The position numbers and the translations under genes are program-made. This document shows, piece by piece, positions 6,834 through 11,500 of a DNA stretch of 11,500 bases. Positions within the stretch are counted from its first letter, which is position 1; each line of letters starts with the position of its first letter. A model generated the notes under the pieces. It made no database searches, was not told the DNA's origin, and saw nothing but the letters and a program-made list of their open reading frames with translations. Source of the stretch: Nitrospira sp. (lineage in GTDB: Bacteria; Nitrospirota; Nitrospiria; Nitrospirales; Nitrospiraceae); contig JAICVE010000056.1 of the NCBI GenBank assembly GCA_025935475.1, positions 1 to 11,500 of the forward strand, read 5' to 3'.

Positions 6834-6855
6834 AAGTGCATAGGATCAGGCACTT
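6834..6855 (+). promoter_or_regulatory. 6-bp inverted repeat followed by a distant T run
   Basis: AAGTGC (6834-6839) and GCACTT (6850-6855) form a perfect stem with a 10-base loop. A T-rich run (TTCTTTTT) comes about 10 bases later, too far for a standard terminator. It may be part of the leader of the mini-ORF at 6943. Confidence 0.25.
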
Positions 6856-6928
6856 CGAGCAGCCCTTCTTTTTAGGTATTTCTCTGGCCCTGGCATTGCA
6901 AACCATGAGGGCATGCTCACGCAGCTCA

Positions 6929-6935
6929 AAAGGAG
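6929..6935 (+). promoter_or_regulatory. Strong ribosome binding site of the 36-residue ORF
   Basis: AAAGGAG sits 7 bases before ATG at 6943. This near-ideal site in an otherwise non-coding stretch is the main reason to accept the mini-ORF as a gene. Confidence 0.65.
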
Positions 6936-6942
6936 ATACAAC

Positions 6943-7053
6943 ATGTCACCTCTGATGTTGATGCTAGTACTCAGCCTTGTCCCCTTTCCAATTCTTGCGA
7001 TCGCGATCCTTGCCGATCGATTGTTAAAGGCGACGCAGAAGACAGTGTCCTGA
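6943..7053 (+). CDS. 36-residue single-pass membrane mini-protein
   Basis: A small open frame with a strong Shine-Dalgarno sequence 7 bases upstream. The product starts MSPLMLMLVLSLVPFPILAI and ends with a short basic tail (R26, K29, K33) after about 24 hydrophobic residues. This is the layout of a one-helix membrane protein with a cytoplasmic C-terminus by the positive-inside rule. I do not recognise a family. It stands between cstA (divergent) and the PilZ gene (same strand, 132 bases downstream). A helper subunit of CstA, a small regulator of a membrane enzyme, or a type I toxin-like peptide are all possible. No antisense RNA gene or toxin motif is evident. Confidence rests on the ribosome binding site and the amphipathic design, not on homology. 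Confidence 0.55.
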   Translation: MSPLMLMLVLSLVPFPILAIAILADRLLKATQKTVS

Positions 7054-7173
7054 TGGTCTGACGCCTCTGTTGTCGATTCACTCATGGATGAGGGAGGGAC
7101 CGACCTGGCGGAGGCAGACACTCATCGATTTCGCCCCTCGAAGGGGGGATACATTTGATCGGCTCAAGCACAG

Positions 7174-7179
7174 TACACT
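7174..7179 (+). promoter_or_regulatory. Possible -10 element just upstream of the PilZ gene
   Basis: TACACT ends 6 bases before ATG at 7186, where no Shine-Dalgarno sequence is present. No good -35 lies at the right distance (TTGATC at 7155-7160 is too close), so this is weak. It is listed because it repeats the spacing seen at 353 and 1927. Confidence 0.2.
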
Positions 7180-7185
7180 GGCCGC

Positions 7186-7554
7186 ATGGATGACATCAGG
7201 GTATACCATCGGGGTCTCTACCGCCTGTCGTTAACGTATCCCGCCATGTACTGCATCACCACGACCGTCGGTGAGGGAACGATCACCAACCTGTCGGCCA
7301 TGGGATGCTCGATCGAAACGGACGAGCCGCTCCTCACACACCAGCACGTAGCGCTTCGCCTGCTCCTTCCAGACAAAACAGAATCCTTGGCAATCGGCTC
7401 AGCCGAAGTCAAATGGGTCAAGGGCACGCGTGCCGGCGTCGAATTCATTCAGGTCGAGCGGGAAGCCAACTTACGCTTACATTCCTTCGTTTGGGACAAA
7501 ATGATCGAGCGGATTCAACTGCTTCAACAACAGCGCGCCGCCTTATCATCCTAG
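7186..7554 (+). CDS. PilZ-domain protein (probable cyclic di-GMP receptor)
   Basis: A 122-residue, single-domain cytoplasmic protein. Both halves of the PilZ ligand signature are intact: R-x-x-x-R as R9-G-L-Y-R13, and [DN]-x-S-x-x-G as N35-L-S-A-M-G40. Beta-barrel strands follow up to about residue 95 (including LRLLLPD and GVEFIQV), then a C-terminal helix (about 100-118). It should bind cyclic di-GMP and change its contact with a partner, but no output domain is fused. The target (motility, secretion, polysaccharide or lipid export) cannot be read from the sequence. No clear ribosome binding site precedes the ATG. Its 3' end overlaps the stop of the convergent flippase-like gene by 9 bases, so the two transcripts would be complementary at their ends. 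Confidence 0.9.
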   Translation: MDDIRVYHRGLYRLSLTYPAMYCITTTVGEGTITNLSAMGCSIETDEPLLTHQHVALRLLLPDKTESLAIGSAEVKWVKGTRAGVEFIQVEREANLRLHSFVWDKMIERIQLLQQQRAALSS

Positions 7555-8544
7555 TCTTGTGGTGTGTCGCTTTTGTCCTCTTCCCATCGCTGCCAAGCAA
7601 AGCAGTCCGATCCCGATCCAGACCAGTTCTCGGAAACGCCTCAAAAGTGCGAAGGTGATCCCTGTGACGTCCGAGTAGCCGAAGGCCTTTAGCAGCAGTA
7701 AATTCCCTCCATCCTGCGCCCCCAGACTTCCCGGGATAAAAAAAGTTCCGCCTTTGATGAAGACCGACAGCGCGCCGATGGAAATCGCGGACAATAGTGA
7801 AGCCGGACCTCCCAAATACAAAATAATCACATACACTTCCACGGCTTCCGCCAGCCATCCCAGAAGATAGAGCGTCGTGGCCGCGTAGAAGGCCGACCGA
7901 TGCTGCGTGTAGAAATTGAGGATAATCTCGTCCAGCGACCGTAATTTCTCTTCGCGGTTCTCGAGAAAGGCCACATGCAGACCGAGCCCACGCAGCGTAC
8001 GAAGAATCCACATGAACAGCCCACGCTTCTGCACGAAAATGAAGGCCACAACTCCGAACAACAGCAAGGCGACGGAAAGGAGGCTGGCTGCCGCGATTTG
8101 ACTGGATGATCCTTCCGCGCCCAACATCCAGAACGCCAGCCCAATTCCCACCAAGATGAAGAGCACCTGGGCGAGCGTCATGATGGTCTTGGCGATCACG
8201 ACTGATGCGACTCCTTCGACCATCGGGATCTGGTGGCGCTGGAGAAGATAGGCCTTGAGTGGCTCGCCGCCGACATACGCGGTGGGGGTCGTCATATTGA
8301 CCACCTCTCCAGCTGTCCTGATCGCAAAAATCCTCCAGAAGGCAATGCCATGAGCCGCTGAGTCTAGCGTGAGCTTCCATCCATAGGCTTCGAATGCGTA
8401 CATCAGCAGCGAAGGGACCAAGATGACAAGGAGCGCACCGGGACCGACCTGGGTGGCCGCTTCATAAATTTTACCGGGACCGATGTGCCAAACGATGAAA
8501 GTGAGGGTGAGGAAACCGAGAAACAATAGCAGATAACGCCACAC
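7546..8544 (-). CDS. Flippase-like LPG-synthase-TM (UPF0104) membrane protein
   Basis: An integral membrane protein of 332 residues with about eight hydrophobic segments. It is related to the transmembrane (flippase) half of MprF and to HpnL/AglD-type proteins. Family motifs are N83-M-T-T-P-T-A-Y-V-G-G-E-P-L-K-A-Y-L (83-100), PGSLGAQDGG (271-280) and LLRRFRELVW (300-309). The aminoacyl-transferase domain of MprF is absent, so lipid or lipid-linked headgroup translocation is the likelier role. As last gene of the operon it could flip the product of the CDP-alcohol phosphotransferase. The start is not clear-cut. GTG at 8544 begins the first helix but has no Shine-Dalgarno; it lies one base after the stop of a 20-codon ORF that does have one. 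TTG at 8625, immediately after the upstream stop, would give 359 residues with a Cys/Arg-rich, unlikely N-terminus. Confidence 0.85.
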   Translation of the reverse strand: MWRYLLLFLGFLTLTFIVWHIGPGKIYEAATQVGPGALLVILVPSLLMYAFEAYGWKLTLDSAAHGIAFWRIFAIRTAGEVVNMTTPTAYVGGEPLKAYLLQRHQIPMVEGVASVVIAKTIMTLAQVLFILVGIGLAFWMLGAEGSSSQIAAASLLSVALLLFGVVAFIFVQKRGLFMWILRTLRGLGLHVAFLENREEKLRSLDEIILNFYTQHRSAFYAATTLYLLGWLAEAVEVYVIILYLGGPASLLSAISIGALSVFIKGGTFFIPGSLGAQDGGNLLLLKAFGYSDVTGITFALLRRFRELVWIGIGLLCLAAMGRGQKRHTTRLG

Positions 8545-8545
8545 G

Positions 8546-8608
8546 CTATGAGGCAAGACGAGGTGGCACGGCTTGTGACGACAAGGTCGGGATGATTTGG
8601 CGGCGCAT
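8546..8608 (-). CDS. 20-codon ORF with its own ribosome binding site, just before the flippase gene
   Basis: ATG at 8608 is preceded by GGAG 8 bases upstream (8617-8620). It opens a 20-residue frame (MRRQIIPTLSSQAVPPRLAS) that stops with TAG at 8546-8548. After a single base, GTG (8542-8544) begins the flippase-like protein in another frame. This may be a translated leader that feeds ribosomes into the flippase gene by termination-reinitiation. Alternatively, it is the true flippase start broken by a frameshift or sequencing error. I cannot decide from one sequence. Confidence 0.35.
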   Translation of the reverse strand: MRRQIIPTLSSQAVPPRLAS

Positions 8609-8625
8609 GATCTCCACTCCAGCAA

Positions 8626-10014
8626 TCACGCAGACGGTTTGCTTGCAATCGCGGCCGGCCGGAGGACCCAAATCATGACTCCGGCAAACGCGAGCGAACC
8701 GATGGCGGCCAGCCACAGAAATGCTTCGAGCTTTCCGAGGAGGGCAAACAGGAACACGATGACGGAAAAATCCCTGCTGGCGACATTCTTCAACATGAAA
8801 TCCGACCAAGCCGCATGTAGCGGCGTTTTCCATTCACTGGCTGTCTTGATTTTTTGAGCCCTGTTGACCAACGCAAACGACATGGCGTTCCCGCAAATGG
8901 CGGCAACTCCGAGAGCAAGCGGCATCCACTCCTGATCACCGCCGGCCGGCTGCCGATAGACCCCGACGGCGATTCCACCGAAGATCGCCATGTGCACGAC
9001 ATTATCAAGCGCGAGATCTAGCCACGCACCAAATGGAGACTCGGTGAACGTCAGACGGGCGACCTCCCCATCGCTACAGTCAATGACCGCCGCCAGTTGG
9101 AACAGCAGTGCCGCCCCAAGACCAGCCGCATACGTCCCAAAAGCAAATCCTGCCGCAGCGACGAGACCGATCACCGTGGCCAGGATCGTGATCGCGTTCG
9201 GCGACCAGCCGAGCGCTAGGAATGCTCGCGTGCACCACCGGGATACTTTCCGATTGAAGTAACGATCGACGACACCTTCGAACTCCCCTTTCAACGATGA
9301 ATATAATCGTCGCTCGGCCCGGCGCAGATCGGCCTCGTTGAGAACCGGCTGAGACCAGCGGGATGGATCGTCTTCTCCCGTCGTCAGCAGGCGTACACGG
9401 CCATCTACAGAAGCTCGCTCCAGCCACCGGGCAATCGGTACCGTGTCCAACTCGGCCGCCAATCGTCCGGCGGCACTCAGCTCCGACGCCGGCATCACCA
9501 TCACGTCCGCGAATCCACCGGTGCCGCCTGACTTCCACGCACGCATCACGGTCTCCGAACCGCTGCCTTGGGTGATCGGCGGTCCCACGACAATCGCCTG
9601 GCCAGCTCGGACATCGCGACGCAATTCTTCGATCAGCGTCCGTGGAAACACTGTCCCGACCCCCGACACCAGGCAGAAACCCCGCACTTCAGCGGCAAGC
9701 GATTCCCAGGTTCGGGGATCGTCCAAGGGAAATTCGCGGATTGGCATCCAACGCACGGGCACCGTCACGCGCGGACCTTTGAGAAGCGCCTGCCTTAGTT
9801 GTTCCTCCTCCGGTCCTGAAATGACGATTAGTTGCCTGATTCCGGCCCGCTGGAGGGTCAGGACGGTCCGCTGAAACAGACTCACGCCTACGACCGGAGT
9901 GAGTGGCCCGACCGCCTTCCGTCCCGGGCCGCCGAAAAGATCAATAGAGGGAAACAACACGGCCGTTGAAAGCCCTTGGAGTTCCGTGCCCTTGTCTACA
10001 ATCGGTTCGTTCAT
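8626..10014 (-). CDS. CDP-alcohol phosphotransferase with an N-terminal degenerate nucleotidyltransferase domain
   Basis: A 462-residue two-domain membrane protein. The C-terminal half (about 235-455, some six hydrophobic helices) carries the complete CDP-alcohol phosphatidyltransferase signature D312-x2-D315-G316-x2-A319-R320-x8-G329-x3-D333-x3-D337. All metal-binding Asp residues are intact, so it should transfer a phospho-headgroup from a CDP-linked donor to an alcohol. The N-terminal half (about 15-215) resembles sugar/polyol-phosphate nucleotidyltransferases in outline (TPVVGVSLFQRTVLTLQRAG) but lacks the LAAGxGxRL loop. It has SGVG where a metal-binding Asp is expected, so it is probably inactive. 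The two-domain layout and the NR-x-S-x-W-x-x-R stretch before the motif recall the bifunctional enzymes of di-myo-inositol-phosphate synthesis. An active cytidylyltransferase is encoded 30 bases upstream. The substrate is inferred only: an amino-phosphonate, an inositol or another phospho-alcohol. ATG at 10014 has no strong ribosome binding site and may depend on coupling. Confidence 0.88.
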   Translation of the reverse strand: MNEPIVDKGTELQGLSTAVLFPSIDLFGGPGRKAVGPLTPVVGVSLFQRTVLTLQRAGIRQLIVISGPEEEQLRQALLKGPRVTVPVRWMPIREFPLDDPRTWESLAAEVRGFCLVSGVGTVFPRTLIEELRRDVRAGQAIVVGPPITQGSGSETVMRAWKSGGTGGFADVMVMPASELSAAGRLAAELDTVPIARWLERASVDGRVRLLTTGEDDPSRWSQPVLNEADLRRAERRLYSSLKGEFEGVVDRYFNRKVSRWCTRAFLALGWSPNAITILATVIGLVAAAGFAFGTYAAGLGAALLFQLAAVIDCSDGEVARLTFTESPFGAWLDLALDNVVHMAIFGGIAVGVYRQPAGGDQEWMPLALGVAAICGNAMSFALVNRAQKIKTASEWKTPLHAAWSDFMLKNVASRDFSVIVFLFALLGKLEAFLWLAAIGSLAFAGVMIWVLRPAAIASKPSA

Positions 10015-10044
10015 CGATAGACGCCCTGCCGCACGACACTCACC

Positions 10045-10764
10045 TCAGAGTTTTGGGAGTATTTCCCGCTCTGCTTTCTCAACATCTTCTGCGAAATCAA
10101 TCTCGGTCCAGGGCAGCCCCCCAATGACTTCATAGCCTACCTTGACGTCACGGAAGAACCCGATAAGCGCGTCTTCGTATTCCATCTGCCAGGCGTCACG
10201 ATCCACAAACGTCCTCAAGGACGCCACGACATGGGGAGTGTCCGCATGGCGCACTTTGAGAAATCCGACGCCCTCTCCGGCTTGGTCATACCGCGACGGC
10301 ATCTTTTTGGTGAGCGCAATCACGCGTCCGCCTTCGGCAACGACCATGCATTCTTCGCCGGTCTGCTTGACGGAATCATCCATCAACAAGGCGTTGGGAT
10401 ACGTCGACCGCACCAACCGGCGCAGAATGTCCTGGTGAAAAAGCACATCGGCATCCATGATCACGACGTCATCATCCAGGGCAGTACGAGCGATCCAAAG
10501 TGAGGAAATGCTGCCGCGATGGAACTGCTCATTCACCAAAAATTGTGTGCGCACCCCGAAGGGGTTGGACTCAACAGCCGCCCGAATCATTTCCTGCTTG
10601 TACCCGACGACGATATCGGCACGCTGCACACCCACACTCGCCAGCGAAGCCAAATAGCGTGAGAGCAAAGTCTGTCCGCCGAGTTCAATGAGGCATTTGG
10701 GACGGTGCTGCGTAACGGGCCAGAGACGCTTTCCGACTCCGGCTGCCAAAATGACGGCTTTCAT
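10045..10764 (-). CDS. LicC/PntC-type CTP-dependent nucleotidyltransferase
   Basis: A 239-residue cytoplasmic nucleotidyltransferase with all active-site parts in place: L6-A-A-G-x-G-K-R-L14, P22-K-C-L25, GSISSLW (84-90), the metal-binding D104-A-D106, GEECMVV (136-142) and the closing W219-T-E-I-D-F with E226-D227. The GSISSLW and W-x-E-I-D-F stretches are those of phosphocholine cytidylyltransferase LicC and of PntC, which activates 2-aminoethylphosphonate as CMP-AEP. CTP use is therefore likelier than UTP or dTTP. Its ATG overlaps the stop of the aminotransferase gene (ATGA, 10761-10764), and a CDP-alcohol phosphotransferase follows after 30 bases. Together these suggest that it makes the CDP-type donor used by that enzyme. 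In PntC the two activities, transaminase and cytidylyltransferase, can be one fused protein; here they are separate, adjacent genes. The exact acceptor is not proven by sequence. Confidence 0.88.
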   Translation of the reverse strand: MKAVILAAGVGKRLWPVTQHRPKCLIELGGQTLLSRYLASLASVGVQRADIVVGYKQEMIRAAVESNPFGVRTQFLVNEQFHRGSISSLWIARTALDDDVVIMDADVLFHQDILRRLVRSTYPNALLMDDSVKQTGEECMVVAEGGRVIALTKKMPSRYDQAGEGVGFLKVRHADTPHVVASLRTFVDRDAWQMEYEDALIGFFRDVKVGYEVIGGLPWTEIDFAEDVEKAEREILPKL

Positions 10765-11500
10765 CCAGGCTTGCCGATCTCTTCAAAAACATCAAGAAAC
10801 TCCACGAACTGTTGCTCGGTGAGGGCGCCCATGTTGGCGATGCGGAATATCTTGTTTTCAAGATTTCCTTGGCCGGCATAAATCACGTATCCCCGTGTCT
10901 TCAACCGATCATGCAGTGTCTGATACGAAAGTCCTTCTGGCAGATAATACGCGGTGATACTGTTTGATTGCCGGTCAGGTGGAAGCACGGGCTTCACGCC
11001 GATCTTCGCCATTCGTTCACGAATCAACATCGCCATCCGCTTATAGCGCTGAATGCGCTTGGGCACCCCTTCCTCCAGCAGTTCGTTGAGCGCTTCGTCG
11101 AAGGCGTAATAGATCTGGATCGCCGGAGTGAACGGTATGACCCCTCGACCCTGATCATCGACGTAGTGCGTCAGATGCAAGTACCAGGACCGCTTGGGGT
11201 AGGTGCGCATCCGCTCCAAAAATCCTTTGCGCACGAGAACAAACGAGACGCCGGGAAATCCCTGAATACATTTGCCTGCAGTTCCAGCCACCATGTAGAT
11301 CTTTGATCCGGCAATATCGATGTATTCTCCCGCCAAGGCACTCACGGCATCCAGAATGAACACGCGGTTCAGGCCGTCAACGACTTCGGCGATGGCCTTC
11401 CCCGGATTGAGCAACCCCGTCGTGGTTTCATGATGGACCATTCCCACGGCATGGACTTCCGGATGCTGCCGGAGAGCAAGACGCAGCCGCTCGGGATCCG
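10761..11500 (-). CDS. Class V aminotransferase, 2-aminoethylphosphonate:pyruvate transaminase-like (N-terminus beyond the right edge)
   Basis: The last 246 or so codons of a pyridoxal-phosphate enzyme; the reading frame is open through base 11500. Visible motifs are H-H-E-T-T-T-G-L-L-N-P (around 11403-11435), the cofactor-binding Asp of DAVSA (codon 11349-11351) and the Schiff-base Lys in G-T-A-G-K-C-I-Q-G-F-P-G (codon 11271-11273). ETTTGxLNP and KCIQGxPG are the signatures I associate with AEP-pyruvate transaminases (PhnW/PntB) within the alanine-glyoxylate/serine-pyruvate family. In biosynthesis such an enzyme converts phosphonoacetaldehyde to 2-aminoethylphosphonate; in catabolism it runs the other way. 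The downstream cytidylyltransferase and phosphotransferase, and the lack of a visible phosphonatase, favour biosynthesis. An ordinary alanine-glyoxylate aminotransferase is the main alternative. Confidence 0.8.
   Translation of the reverse strand, partial: DPERLRLALRQHPEVHAVGMVHHETTTGLLNPGKAIAEVVDGLNRVFILDAVSALAGEYIDIAGSKIYMVAGTAGKCIQGFPGVSFVLVRKGFLERMRTYPKRSWYLHLTHYVDDQGRGVIPFTPAIQIYYAFDEALNELLEEGVPKRIQRYKRMAMLIRERMAKIGVKPVLPPDRQSNSITAYYLPEGLSYQTLHDRLKTRGYVIYAGQGNLENKIFRIANMGALTEQQFVEFLDVFEEIGKPG

Larger units (their letters stand above)
6581..6927. other. Non-coding stretch upstream of cstA with three inverted repeats
   Basis: No convincing gene is present on either strand: the short open frames have no ribosome binding site and biased, cysteine- or arginine-rich translations. 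The stretch holds three stem-forming inverted repeats (6658-6694, 6735-6765, 6834-6855). It must carry the control region of cstA and probably that of the plus-strand mini-ORF. I could not find a convincing -35/-10 pair. The repeats may be operator sites or RNA structures. Confidence 0.5.

Noticed and set aside
6676..6906. A 76-codon minus-strand frame upstream of cstA
   Set aside because: It has no ribosome binding site, is Cys-rich without pattern, and covers the inverted repeats. Non-coding is the simpler reading.
7134..7147. Small CCCCT/AGGGG hairpin between the mini-ORF and the PilZ gene, considered as a terminator
   Set aside because: The stem is only 5 bp with a 3-base loop and no T run follows on the plus strand.
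7445..8380. A 311-codon open frame on the minus strand, overlapping the flippase gene
   Set aside because: Its translation is Arg/His/Ser/Cys-rich with no family signature, while the alternative frame gives a clean membrane protein with recognised motifs. It is a shadow frame.

Overview
The window is bacterial chromosomal DNA, densely packed with genes and carrying no mobile element, tRNA, rRNA or CRISPR array that I can see. The gene content (AsnRS, RsmH, CstA, YajQ, PilZ, a seven-Asp-box lipoprotein, a CDP-alcohol phosphotransferase operon) and the GTG starts fit an environmental Gram-negative such as Nitrospira (Nitrospirota). No marker here settles the genus, so this is only a tentative inference.

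Left part (1-2931): the 5' end of rsmH runs off the left edge on the minus strand behind a near-consensus sigma-70 type promoter. A complete asnS follows upstream on the same strand. Divergent from asnS is a plus-strand gene for a secreted protein that I cannot name. It has a signal peptide, a DUF4124-like N-terminus, a helical middle and a C-terminal tail built of two exact-period repeat families (seven 10-residue units, then six 9-residue units).

Middle part (2971-7554): cstA, yajQ and a beta-propeller lipoprotein form a tight minus-strand operon. yajQ and the lipoprotein gene overlap by ATGA. Upstream of cstA lies about 370 bases without a convincing large gene. It contains three inverted repeats and leads, on the plus strand, to a 36-residue single-pass membrane mini-protein with a strong ribosome binding site, and then to a PilZ-domain gene.

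Right part (7546-11500): four minus-strand genes form an operon that continues past the right edge. They are a 2-aminoethylphosphonate-transaminase-like aminotransferase (its N-terminus lies outside the window), a LicC/PntC-type cytidylyltransferase, a CDP-alcohol phosphotransferase fused to a degenerate nucleotidyltransferase domain, and a flippase-like LPG-synthase-TM protein. Read in order, they suggest making an amino-phosphonate (or a related amino-alcohol phosphate), activating it with CTP, transferring it to a lipid or other alcohol, and moving the product across the membrane. This is the most interesting system here. The phosphonate assignment is an inference; finding phosphoenolpyruvate mutase and phosphonopyruvate decarboxylase genes just beyond base 11500 would support it strongly.
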